Below the pieces are notes generated by a model. That model ran no database searches. It was not told where the DNA came from and saw only the letters and a list, made by a program, of their open reading frames with translations. DNA of 41,504 nucleotides. Source: an uncultured Saccharophagus sp. GTDB taxonomy: Bacteria; Pseudomonadota; Gammaproteobacteria; Pseudomonadales; Cellvibrionaceae. Within the stretch, counting starts at the first letter, position 1. Every line of letters begins with the position of its first letter. Shown in pieces: positions 7,213 through 14,739 of the stretch. The stretch covers positions 1-41,504 of the forward strand of contig CAKZUG010000116.1 of NCBI GenBank assembly GCA_937920545.1, written 5' to 3'. The position numbers and the translations under genes were made by a program.

Positions 7213-8523
7213 TTAACTTGCCAACGCTTGCTCAACAGACGCTAATTTCACACAGGTTACAAACACATCCATTGCTTCGTCTACCTGCGCTTGTGTGGGC
7301 ACGGTTGGCGCAATGCGTATGTTAGTGTCTTGTGGGTCGTTACCGTATGGGAAGGTTGCGCCTGCTGGGGTAAGTTTAACGCCCGCGTCGCCCGCTAAAG
7401 CAACCACTTTTTTGGCCAAGCCTGCGCGTGTATCAAATGAGATAAAGTAACCGCCGTCGGCAGATTCCCATTCGCCTAAATCGTTATCGCTAAACGCTTT
7501 TTCTAAGTGAGAGAGAACCGTTGCAAAGCGTGGTTTGATAATCGCTGCATGTTTTTTCATGTGGTTATGTAAACTGTCGACAGCGTTAAAAAAGTTAACA
7601 TGGCGCAATTGATTGGTTTTATCTGGCCCAATCGTCATAAAGCTGATGGCTTTTTTGTAGTGGGCAAGGTTGGAATCGCTTGCGGCCAAAAATGCCACGC
7701 CCGCACCGGCATGCGTGACTTTAGATGTGGAGGCAAACTGGATAACGCTGTCTTGCGTGCCTGCGGTTTCGCAATGCTCGAAAATATTGCCTAGCACAAC
7801 GGGGTTGTCTGATAAGTCGTGTATCGCGTAAGCGTTATCCCAAAACACGCGGAAGTTATCGCCAGCAATGTTGCCCAGTTTTGCAATGCGCTCAACCGTG
7901 TGATCGCAGTATACAACGCCTGTGGGGTTTGAGTATTTGGGTACACACCACATGCCTTTAATGCTGCTGTCGCTTTTGATTGCAGCTTCCACGGCGTCCA
8001 TATCGGGGCCGTTTGATGTCATGGGGACAGTAACCATGTTAATGCCCAAATGCTCGCACACGCTAAAATGGCGATCATAGCCGGGAACTGGGCACAAAAA
8101 GGTGACTTTTTCTTCGTGCTTCCACGCCGATTGCTCGCCGTTTAGGCCAAAATGATAGGCAATAAACGCCATTTGGTACATCAGCGTTAAGCTGCTGTTA
8201 CCGCCGGCGTATACATTGCTGACGGGCGCTTTGAGAATGTCTGCGCCCATTTCGCGGGCTTCTTTAATGCCCTCTAGGCCGCCATAGTTACGTGTATCTA
8301 CGCCCGATTCTGTTGTGTAGTTACCGTTTAGCATGCCGTCCAAGCCATCGGATAAACTTAACTGCTCGGCAGAGGGTTTGCCGCGTGTTAAATCTAAGTT
8401 GAGGTTTTTAGCTTTAATCTGTGCGTACTGCTCAGTTAATGCTGTTTGCCACTGTTGTAGCTGTTCTTTGCTGGCATTATTTAGATTCAACGTTTTATCC
8501 TCTGTAAGGTTACTTAAGGTCAT
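7213..8523 (-). CDS. PLP-dependent aspartate aminotransferase, MocR-like/type Ic family
   Basis: 436-residue fold-type I aminotransferase. The N-terminal LNLDLTRGKPSAEQLSLS and RNYGGLEGIKEAREMGA, then CPVPGYDRHFSVCEHLGI, KYSNPTGVVY and FWDNAYAIHDL, fit the aspartate aminotransferase group annotated as an alanine-glyoxylate or MocR-like aminotransferase domain (PF12897). The Schiff-base lysine is in ASTSKVTHAGAGVAF. Near the C-terminus, RIAPTVP carries the arginine expected to bind the substrate carboxylate. It should interconvert aspartate and oxaloacetate with 2-oxoglutarate in the cytoplasm. It is monocistronic and divergent from the UbiC-like gene. The start region has only a weak AGATAGG. 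Confidence 0.88.
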   Translation of the reverse strand: MTLSNLTEDKTLNLNNASKEQLQQWQTALTEQYAQIKAKNLNLDLTRGKPSAEQLSLSDGLDGMLNGNYTTESGVDTRNYGGLEGIKEAREMGADILKAPVSNVYAGGNSSLTLMYQMAFIAYHFGLNGEQSAWKHEEKVTFLCPVPGYDRHFSVCEHLGINMVTVPMTSNGPDMDAVEAAIKSDSSIKGMWCVPKYSNPTGVVYCDHTVERIAKLGNIAGDNFRVFWDNAYAIHDLSDNPVVLGNIFEHCETAGTQDSVIQFASTSKVTHAGAGVAFLAASDSNLAHYKKAISFMTIGPDKTNQLRHVNFFNAVDSLHNHMKKHAAIIKPRFATVLSHLEKAFSDNDLGEWESADGGYFISFDTRAGLAKKVVALAGDAGVKLTPAGATFPYGNDPQDTNIRIAPTVPTQAQVDEAMDVFVTCVKLASVEQALAS

Positions 8524-8721
8524 CTGTAAAAGCCTATCTACGGGTTAAAAGGCTTGAAAGTTTGAAGGCGAGGTATTTGACCCGCTTTTTTTTGCGGGCA
8601 GATTATAGCGTGTACTTGTGCGTTGTGCAGTCTCATCTGTGAATTTATCGTGTTTCAATGCTCTTATTTTTATTTATCGCGCGTAACGCGAGCTATAATA
8701 GCGTTTTTTATGGAGCACATT

Positions 8722-9261
8722 ATGACTGCATTGTTTGTCTCATCGGGCTTTTTACCCTCTAGCTTGCCGCCCAATAGCCAAGAAGCCACGCTCGATTGGG
8801 AGAATTGGCCGCCATTTTTGCGTGTGTTATTGACAACCGATGGTACGGTCACAAAAAGTTTAGAGTCTTATTTTTGGGAGCCTGTAGAGGTGCTGACATT
8901 ATCACAGGCATATTCTGCTCTTGAGTGTGATATGACCGCCATTGATTGCACAAAAGGCGATAAAGTATGGTTGCGCGATGTTAGCCTTAAAGGAAGTGTT
9001 TCTGGGTGTGAATATGCCACTGCGCAATCGTATATCCGCTTGCAGGCGTTGCCTCACACTATGCAGCTAGCGCTTAAGGAAGGCCGAATAGGCATTGGGG
9101 AGTTTTTGCGTGAATGCGAATACGAAACCTATCGAGAAATTTTAGCGGTAGGTGAGAGCGAAACAAACCAAAATATTATCTGGAGAACGTATCGCATTAT
9201 GATGAACAAAAAGCCATTGATGCAGATAACAGAGCGGTTCAATAAAAAAAGTTTTGAATAA
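8722..9261 (+). CDS. ubiC: chorismate--pyruvate lyase family protein (UbiC-like)
   Basis: Predicted to release pyruvate from chorismate to give 4-hydroxybenzoate, the first committed step of ubiquinone synthesis. From the ATG at 8722 (GGAG 7 nt upstream) it has 179 residues, near the usual 165-185. Family features are PPFLRVLLTTDGTVTKSLES, VWLRDVSL with Arg85 (aligned by eye to the active-site Arg of E. coli UbiC) and KPLMQITERF with Glu171 (aligned to the catalytic Glu). Overall identity to UbiC looks low, and the related DUF98 lyases are an alternative. A longer reading frame to 8623 lacks a ribosome-binding site. ubiX nearby supports a ubiquinone role; ubiA is not in the window. Confidence 0.8.
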   Translation: MTALFVSSGFLPSSLPPNSQEATLDWENWPPFLRVLLTTDGTVTKSLESYFWEPVEVLTLSQAYSALECDMTAIDCTKGDKVWLRDVSLKGSVSGCEYATAQSYIRLQALPHTMQLALKEGRIGIGEFLRECEYETYREILAVGESETNQNIIWRTYRIMMNKKPLMQITERFNKKSFE

Positions 9262-9312
9262 GGCGTTTTGAAGAAAGTGCTTAGAGTAAAAATAGAAGGT
9301 GGTGATAATTTA

Positions 9313-9340
9313 GTAACAATGATGGTGTAACAATGATGGT
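9313..9340. repeat. 14-bp tandem repeat
   Basis: GTAACAATGATGGT twice in direct succession, in the spacer between the ubiC-like gene and the 3' end of tRNA-Met. No function apparent. Confidence 0.8.
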
Positions 9341-9416
9341 GTAGTAGAAGTAGCGTTGCAACAATAGAGTTATAAAAAAGGAAGGCAGTAAAAGCGGTAG
9401 AAGGTATTGTGTAAGA

Positions 9417-9493
9417 TGGTAGCTAGGGGGAGACTTGAACTCCCGACCTCAGCATTATGAATGCTGCGCTCTAACCAGCTGAGCTACCTAGCC
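9417..9493 (-). tRNA. tRNA-Met (CAT), elongator type
   Basis: 77 nt including an encoded CCA. The cloverleaf closes: D-stem GCTC/GAGC, anticodon stem CAGCA/TGCTG around loop TTCATAA (anticodon CAT), and T-stem GGGAG/CTCCC with loop TTCAAGT. The acceptor stem GGCTAGG pairs with CCTAGCT, so position 1:72 is a G:U wobble, which is unusual. G1 with paired ends argues against initiator tRNA. tRNA-Ile2 (CAT read as lysidine) is less likely given the similarity to elongator tRNA-Met. Confidence 0.95.
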
Positions 9494-9500
9494 ATCTCAA

Positions 9501-9530
9501 ACAATAAAGAACGGTGTTTTGTTCTTTCAA
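9501..9530 (-). promoter_or_regulatory. candidate promoter next to tRNA-Met
   Basis: On the minus strand TTGAAA (9525-9530) and TATTGT (9501-9506) are 18 bp apart. A start about 7 nt later would fall at the mature tRNA 5' end. A weaker-placed alternative lies upstream (9566-9594). Confidence 0.3.
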
Positions 9531-9553
9531 AAAAGCAGTTTGGGTCACTGCTT
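9529..9553 (-). terminator. Rho-independent terminator downstream of ychF
   Basis: On the minus strand a 7-bp stem AAGCAGT/ACTGCTT with a 7-nt loop runs into a U tract. It sits between ychF and tRNA-Met, so it probably ends the ychF transcript. It also lies just after a second promoter candidate and could act as a leader hairpin. Confidence 0.6.
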
Positions 9554-9565
9554 CAGAGGGCGGCC

Positions 9566-9594
9566 ATTTTCACTACTTGCCCCTATAATGTCAA
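9566..9594 (-). promoter_or_regulatory. sigma70-like promoter upstream of tRNA-Met
   Basis: TTGACA (9589-9594) and GAAAAT (9566-9571) are separated by 17 bp on the minus strand. They are followed by a GC-rich discriminator (GGCCGCCC), as at stringently controlled stable-RNA promoters. The perfect -35 and the spacing support it. Confidence 0.4.
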
Positions 9595-9637
9595 GATTAA
9601 ATCATGCTTTTTTTACATTTTATGCAAAAAAATGTGA

Positions 9638-10729
9638 TTAAACGTTAAATCGAAAGTGAATCACGTCGCCATCTTTAACAATGTAGTCTTTTCCTTCTAA
9701 ACGCCACTTGCCTGCTTCTTTTGCGCCAGCTTCGCCTTTACCTGCAATGTAGTCGTCGTAGCCGATAATTTCAGCGCGAATAAAGCCTTTTTCAAAGTCG
9801 GTATGGATTTTACCAGCCGCTTGTGGTGCGGTTGATCCCACAGGAATTGTCCATGCGCGCACTTCTTTTACGCCAGCAGTAAAATAAGTGTGTAAATCAA
9901 GTAAGCCATAACCCGCGCGGATAACACGGTTTAAACCTGGCTCTGTTAAGCCCATCTCTTCTAAAAACTCGTCTTTTTCATCGTCGTCTAGCTCAGATAT
10001 TTCGGCTTCCATTTTGTTGCAAATGGGCACCACAATGGCGTTTTCTTCTTTGGCTATAGCGGCAACGGTATCGAGTAGTGCGTTGTCTTCAAACCCGTCT
10101 TCTTCCACGTTGGCAATGTACATGGTGGGCTTGAGTGTGAGCAGTGATAACTCTTTTACCAATTCAAGCTGATCATCATTCAGTGTCATGGAGCGTAGCG
10201 GTTTGGCTTCATCTAGGTGTGGTTTGATAGTATCGAGTAGGCCAACCATTTTGATAGCGTGCGCGTCTTTGCCTTTGGCTAGTTTGCCGTAGCGGAAGAG
10301 GGCTTTTTCGACGGTATCTAAATCGCTTAAGGCTAACTCGGTATTAATGGTTTCGATATCTGATTGCGGATTCACCTTGCCGTCAACATGGATGACGTTG
10401 GGGTCATCAAAACAGCGCACGACGTGTGCAATAGCGTCTGTTTCGCGGATAGTGGCTAAAAATTGATTACCTAAACCTTCACCTTTGGATGCTCCAGCGA
10501 CTAAGCCGGCAATATCCACAAATTCCATTGTTGTGGGGATTTCACGTTCGGGGCTAACAATCTCAGAAAGCGCTGTCATGCGTGGATCGGGCACGGGTAC
10601 GACACCTGAGTTAGGCTCGATGGTACAAAAAGGGAAGTTCGCGGCATCAATGCCCGCTTTGGTTAGTGCGTTAAATAAAGTCGATTTGCCTACGTTGGGT
10701 AGACCAACGATGCCACATTTAAAACCCAT
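9638..10729 (-). CDS. ychF: redox-regulated ATPase YchF (OLA1 family)
   Basis: Obg-family ATPase that binds ribosomes and affects stress translation. From the ATG at 10729 it has 363 residues, exactly the family norm, with AAAGG 9 nt upstream. The G1 loop is GLPNVGKST at residues 9-17; G3 is [22 protein letters not shown]-terminal TGS domain ends [22 protein letters not shown]. The G4 position reads NVEEDG rather than NKxD, the known YchF deviation that gives ATP preference. It follows pth by 19 nt, so the two are likely co-transcribed. Confidence 0.97.
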   Translation of the reverse strand: MGFKCGIVGLPNVGKSTLFNALTKAGIDAANFPFCTIEPNSGVVPVPDPRMTALSEIVSPEREIPTTMEFVDIAGLVAGASKGEGLGNQFLATIRETDAIAHVVRCFDDPNVIHVDGKVNPQSDIETINTELALSDLDTVEKALFRYGKLAKGKDAHAIKMVGLLDTIKPHLDEAKPLRSMTLNDDQLELVKELSLLTLKPTMYIANVEEDGFEDNALLDTVAAIAKEENAIVVPICNKMEAEISELDDDEKDEFLEEMGLTEPGLNRVIRAGYGLLDLHTYFTAGVKEVRAWTIPVGSTAPQAAGKIHTDFEKGFIRAEIIGYDDYIAGKGEAGAKEAGKWRLEGKDYIVKDGDVIHFRFNV

Positions 10730-10748
10730 AATTGGTGCCTTTAAACGG

Positions 10749-11342
10749 TTAAGTGTTTGAGTGTAGTTCGCGCATGGCAGCTTCCCAATCACCGGTTACA
10801 ACGGCGTTGGTTTGGTTAAGTGAAGCAGTGATGGCGGTATCGATAAGGTCGCGCTCAGCCATAGGGGCTTTTTTTAGCACAAAGTTGCTGACTTGGTTGG
10901 CGCTACCGGGGTGGCCAATGCCAATGCGTAGGCGACCAAAATTTTTATTGTTGCCAAGGCTGCTGATAATATCGCGCAAACCGTTGTGTCCACCGTGTCC
11001 GCCACCTTTTTTAAGGCGTGCAACACCAGGGGCGAGATCGAGCTCGTCGTGGGCAACTAATATGTGTTCGGGGGGGATTTTATAAAATTGGCTTAGTGCT
11101 GCAACGGCTTGGCCGCTTTTGTTCATAAAGGTATTGGGGATCAGTAAATGAACGGTACGTGTGCCAATAAGCGCTTTAGCTGTATAGCCAAAATACTTTG
11201 TTTGCAAACTTAATGTTGCGCCAGCATCGCGTGCTAGCATCTCAACATAATCCTGCCCCGCGTTATGGCGGGTGTGCGCGTATTCTGAGCCGGGATTCCC
11301 CAGTCCAACAATAAGCGCAACAGGATCAGATGGTGTTTTCAT
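10749..11342 (-). CDS. pth: peptidyl-tRNA hydrolase
   Basis: Cleaves peptidyl-tRNA released from stalled ribosomes. The 197 residues begin with [20 protein letters not shown], where His25 is the catalytic histidine and the early Asn is the substrate-binding residue. HDELDLAPG and [13 protein letters not shown] with [12 protein letters not shown] are the other family signatures. It lies 27 nt after rplY and 19 nt before ychF, a common arrangement. The ribosome-binding site is weak. Confidence 0.97.
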   Translation of the reverse strand: MKTPSDPVALIVGLGNPGSEYAHTRHNAGQDYVEMLARDAGATLSLQTKYFGYTAKALIGTRTVHLLIPNTFMNKSGQAVAALSQFYKIPPEHILVAHDELDLAPGVARLKKGGGHGGHNGLRDIISSLGNNKNFGRLRIGIGHPGSANQVSNFVLKKAPMAERDLIDTAITASLNQTNAVVTGDWEAAMRELHSNT

Positions 11343-11369
11343 AATAGTAGCGTTATAAAAGTGGGAGGA

Positions 11370-12011
11370 TTATTCCTCGCCACCTTCCGCAGCTTCACCG
11401 TCTTCTGAATCTTCATCCATACCGCGTGGTACAAATACAGATACAACAGGTAGGTCGTGATCAGTACCGTGCGCAAGCGCAACAGACTCGACGCCTTTAG
11501 GTAAAGTAAGGTCAGAAATATGAATCGTTTTGCCTACTTCAACATCAATCAAGTCTACTTCGATAAACTCAGGTAAATCAGCAGGTAAACACGTGATTTC
11601 AAGATCGGTTAAGCTATGTTGTACTTTACCGCCTTGTACTTTAACGCCTTTAGATTGGTCTTCGTTAATGAAGTGTAAAGGAACGCGTGTTTGGAATGTT
11701 TTGGTGCTAGAAACGCGTAAAAAGTCAGCATGCATAGCATGGTTTTTCGCTGGGTGACGTTGTAAGTCTTTTAAGATAACTTGCTCAGACTTATCACCTA
11801 CGTTTAACGTAATAATGTGCGAGTAAAAAGCTTCGTTGTCTAGGTGCTTTTTAAACTCGTTTTCTTTGATGCTGATTTGTAGTGGTGTTGATTCGTCACC
11901 GTATATAATAGCAGGCACTAAGTTTGCTAAGCGACGTAGGCGGCGGCTCGCACCTTTCCCAGACTCTTCGCGTAGTTCTGCATTTACAATAAAATCTTCT
12001 TTAGTAGACAT
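11370..12011 (-). CDS. rplY: 50S ribosomal protein L25 (CTC/TL5 form)
   Basis: Binds 5S rRNA in the large subunit. From ATG 12011 (GGAG 6 nt before it) the protein has 213 residues. The N-terminal L25 domain (about 1-90) has RRLRRLANLVPAIIYG, followed by the beta-rich CTC C-terminal domain and an acidic tail of Glu, Asp and Gly. An in-frame TTG at 12023 would add four residues but overlaps the Shine-Dalgarno sequence. The long form is usual outside enterics. It sits between prs and pth. Confidence 0.96.
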   Translation of the reverse strand: MSTKEDFIVNAELREESGKGASRRLRRLANLVPAIIYGDESTPLQISIKENEFKKHLDNEAFYSHIITLNVGDKSEQVILKDLQRHPAKNHAMHADFLRVSSTKTFQTRVPLHFINEDQSKGVKVQGGKVQHSLTDLEITCLPADLPEFIEVDLIDVEVGKTIHISDLTLPKGVESVALAHGTDHDLPVVSVFVPRGMDEDSEDGEAAEGGEE

Positions 12012-12094
12012 GTCTTTCTCCAAAAATAAAAAATCGTAAGTATCCGCGACCAGAATGCTTACGACGTTAAAGCCAAGCTTTATTGCTTAGCTGC

Positions 12095-12112
12095 TTGCAG
12101 GGTATCCTGCAA
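12095..12112 (-). terminator. small hairpin between prs and rplY
   Basis: TTGCAGG/CCTGCAA, a 7-bp stem with a 4-nt loop, 12 nt past the prs stop. No U tract follows, so it may be a processing or attenuation hairpin within the operon rather than a full terminator. Confidence 0.35.
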
Positions 12113-12123
12113 ATTTTAGGTGC

Positions 12124-13065
12124 TTATCTAAACATTGCACTCAATGATTCTTCGTTACTAATACGGCGCATGGCTTCGGCCAACATGTTGGATAGGCTTA
12201 GTGAGCGTATTCGTTTGCATTTTTTTGCTTCATCGGACAATGGAATAGAATCAGTAACAACCAATTCATCCATTACTGAATTTTCGATGTTTTTAATCGC
12301 AACGCCAGATAAGACAGGGTGTGTGGCATAGGCTACCACTTTTTTAGCGCCACGCTCTTTAAGGGCTTTGGCTGCGCTACATAATGTGCCAGCGGTATCA
12401 ACCATGTCATCCACTAATAAGCAGGTGCGGTTTTCAACATCACCAATAAGGTTCATGACTTCTGTGTCGTTTGGCTTGGGGCGACGTTTATCAATAATAG
12501 CGAGTTCGATATCAAGTTGTTTGGCCACCGCGCGTGCGCGTACAACGCCGCCAATATCCGGTGATACCACGACAAGATCATCAAAATTTTGTTCTTCAAT
12601 ATCGGCAAGTAATACAGGCGACCCATAGACGTTATCAACAGGTACATCAAAAAAGCCTTGGATTTGTTCTGCGTGAAGGTCGACAGTTAAAACGCGGTCA
12701 ACACCTACAGTGGCCATCATATCGGCAACCACTTTTGCAGTAATAGGTACGCGGGCAGAGCGCACGCGGCGGTCTTGTCGGGCGTAACCAAAGTAAGGTA
12801 CAACAGCAGTAATACGGCCAGCTGATGCACGGTGTAATGCATCAATAATAACCAGTAATTCCATTAGGTTGTCATTTGTGGGGGCGCAGGTAGGTTGTAT
12901 AACAAATACATCGCGTCCACGGACATTTTCAAGTAGCTCAACAGCGATTTCGCCATCAGAAAATTGATCAACGGTCACGGCACCTAAGGGGATACCTAAA
13001 TGAGATACAACACGTTTAGCAAGCTCAGGGTTAGCATTGCCAGTAAATACCATCAAGTCTGCCAC
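12124..13065 (-). CDS. prs: ribose-phosphate pyrophosphokinase
   Basis: Makes PRPP from ribose 5-phosphate and ATP for nucleotide, histidine and tryptophan synthesis. Signatures: [49 protein letters not shown] and the PRPP loop [15 protein letters not shown] choose a GTG start at 13065 because AAAGG lies 8 nt before it and it gives 313 residues, as I recall for Pseudomonas PrsA. A GTG at 13074 overlaps that ribosome-binding site, and the ATG at 13053 is too far away. It lies directly after tRNA-Gln. Confidence 0.95.
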   Translation of the reverse strand: MADLMVFTGNANPELAKRVVSHLGIPLGAVTVDQFSDGEIAVELLENVRGRDVFVIQPTCAPTNDNLMELLVIIDALHRASAGRITAVVPYFGYARQDRRVRSARVPITAKVVADMMATVGVDRVLTVDLHAEQIQGFFDVPVDNVYGSPVLLADIEEQNFDDLVVVSPDIGGVVRARAVAKQLDIELAIIDKRRPKPNDTEVMNLIGDVENRTCLLVDDMVDTAGTLCSAAKALKERGAKKVVAYATHPVLSGVAIKNIENSVMDELVVTDSIPLSDEAKKCKRIRSLSLSNMLAEAMRRISNEESLSAMFR

Positions 13066-13147
13066 AGAAGACACCTTTAATTAATGAATGTAATCCAATG
13101 AGTTTAGACGTTGCTGAGTATTAGGAATGTACAATTACTGTTTGATA

Positions 13148-13222
13148 TGGCTGGGGTGGTAGGGATCGAACCTACGCATGGCGGGATCAAAACCCGCTGC
13201 CTTACCGCTTGGCTACACCCCA
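13148..13222 (-). tRNA. tRNA-Gln (TTG)
   Basis: 75 nt with encoded CCA. The acceptor TGGGGTG pairs with CACCCCA, with the U1:A72 pair typical of tRNA-Gln. The anticodon stem GCGGG/CCCGC encloses TTTTGAT (anticodon TTG), and the T-loop is TTCGATC. Its first ten bases contain the end of ispE, so it is probably cut out of a longer mRNA. Confidence 0.96.
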
Positions 13223-14112
13223 GTAATTGATTGCTCGGGGAGATACAAATTTAACGCTGATGTGTTAATGCCTTTAGCAATAAAACCGTTTAAATTCGAT
13301 GGCTTATTACTAAATATAGACTCTGCTTTTTCTAAAGAATCTACAGCTAAAAACACACTAGCACCTGTACCTGTCATCTTTGCCGGACCATATTGATTGA
13401 GCCAGTCAATCGTATCCTTAACTTGCATAAACAAACTTTCAACCAGTGGTTGGCAGCTGTTGTTTGCGCCTCTCTCAAAGAAGGTGCGCATATTAATGGG
13501 CAAAGAGTCTCTTGTCAAACGTTTATGTGAAAAAATTTCACGTGTTGAAATATGGCACTCAGGTGTGAGTACAACGTACCATTTTTCGGGCAATGATATG
13601 GGTGTTAATTGCTCACCTACGCCCTCTGCCCACGCGCTTTTTGCTTGGATAAAAACAGGAATGTCGGCACCGAGTTGTCGCCCTAGTTCTAAAAGCGTAT
13701 CTAGAGGAACATGTGTTTGCCATAAATAGTTGAGCGCGACTAGTGTAGTTGCTGCATTACTGCTGCCGCCACCGATACCTCCACCCATTGGGAGTTTTTT
13801 AGTGAGGGCGATGTTTGCCCCTAAATATGCTTGGCCCGTATGCTTTTTTAAACTTTGTGCGGCTTTGTAAATCAGGTTATCTTTCAGTGCAACACCCTTA
13901 ATACCTGGGCTAAGGGTGATATTGCCTGTGCCGTTGACCTCGTTTGCAACGGTAAAGGTTAACTCGTCGCCGTAATCAAGCAGTTGAAAAACCGTTTGCA
14001 GGTTGTGGTAACCATCGGGCCGTTGACCCGTAATCAGTAAAAACAAATTTAGCTTGGCGGGCGAGAGTAATGTGAGGCTTGTGGGCGGTGTCATGCTGCT
14101 GGCTAGTGTCAT
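13213..14112 (-). CDS. ispE: 4-diphosphocytidyl-2-C-methyl-D-erythritol kinase
   Basis: GHMP kinase of the MEP isoprenoid pathway. Motifs: SPAKLNLFLLITGQRPDGYHNL at the N-terminus, the ATP loop PMGGGIGGGSSNAATTL and a C-terminal MTGTGASVF. The ATG at 14112 is one nucleotide after the lolB stop (TAGCATG), which implies coupling, and gives 299 residues. A TTG at 14145 and an ATG at 14094 are alternatives. Conserved sequence begins near residue 13 of the chosen form. The TAG stop at 13213-13215 is inside the 5' end of tRNA-Gln, so the last codons and the stop come from tRNA sequence. Confidence 0.95.
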   Translation of the reverse strand: MTLASSMTPPTSLTLLSPAKLNLFLLITGQRPDGYHNLQTVFQLLDYGDELTFTVANEVNGTGNITLSPGIKGVALKDNLIYKAAQSLKKHTGQAYLGANIALTKKLPMGGGIGGGSSNAATTLVALNYLWQTHVPLDTLLELGRQLGADIPVFIQAKSAWAEGVGEQLTPISLPEKWYVVLTPECHISTREIFSHKRLTRDSLPINMRTFFERGANNSCQPLVESLFMQVKDTIDWLNQYGPAKMTGTGASVFLAVDSLEKAESIFSNKPSNLNGFIAKGINTSALNLYLPEQSITGV

Positions 14113-14113
14113 G

Positions 14114-14728
14114 CTATTGCTTACTTTTGCTGTCGCTCTTATCAAATGCCCACGATTTAATAAATAACGTGAGTTTAATATTATCCCGCAGGGCTTTCAT
14201 TTTTTTAGGCAGTAAATAGCCGCTCTTTTCTTGATAGGTTGTGTACTGTATGTCCCAGTCATTTTGCTTAAGTGTTTGTAGGGCGCCTGTAGGGTAAAAT
14301 CTGGTGGCTTGTATCGGGGATTTCACCGAGGGTAACCCGCGTAACCAAAATATCAAGTTTGATACAGGAATACTCCAACCATTCGCTTTTAGCATCAGCG
14401 CTTCTGCCGACTCAGCCTCTAGCGTGCCGTCTTTCGATTTGAGTGTGTAACGCTGACCTTGTTTTGTAATGTAGGCGCTGCCTTGTCCTAGAGGACCATA
14501 TAGGTGAATCACAAAATCAAATTTATTTTGCTTCCAGCTAAAGTTGGCCGATTGCGATTTATCATCAATACGCAGTGCGAGTTTACCTTTGGCTTGCCAG
14601 TTATTGTGTTTATAAAGATCAATAATCGGGTTTTTTGAGACGGGTGTAGGTGGTGTTGCGCAACCCGCCATAAAAAGAATAAGCAGGCTTAAAAAGCAGG
14701 TATAAATAAAGCGAAAGCGTAAAACCAT
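14114..14728 (-). CDS. lolB: outer-membrane lipoprotein receptor LolB
   Basis: Receives lipoproteins from LolA and inserts them in the outer membrane. It has 204 residues with a lipoprotein signal ending MAGC (Cys23), then the LolB core: WQAKGKLALR, ANFSWKQNKFDFVIHLYGPLGQG and a middle segment ending NLIFWLRGLP. The order TPR lipoprotein, lolB, ispE is the classical gammaproteobacterial arrangement. It starts 11 nt after the TPR gene and ends 1 nt before ispE. Confidence 0.95.
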   Translation of the reverse strand: MVLRFRFIYTCFLSLLILFMAGCATPPTPVSKNPIIDLYKHNNWQAKGKLALRIDDKSQSANFSWKQNKFDFVIHLYGPLGQGSAYITKQGQRYTLKSKDGTLEAESAEALMLKANGWSIPVSNLIFWLRGLPSVKSPIQATRFYPTGALQTLKQNDWDIQYTTYQEKSGYLLPKKMKALRDNIKLTLFIKSWAFDKSDSKSKQ

Positions 14729-14739
14729 AAAAAGACTCG

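Noticed and set aside
8580-8602. Terminator CCCGC-T8-GCGGG upstream of the UbiC-like gene
   Set aside because: The stem is only 5 bp with a T8 loop, it lies between two divergent starts, and there is nothing to terminate.
10753-11085. Plus-strand 110-codon frame antisense to pth
   Set aside because: pth has complete family motifs in the other strand, and this frame has no start signal.
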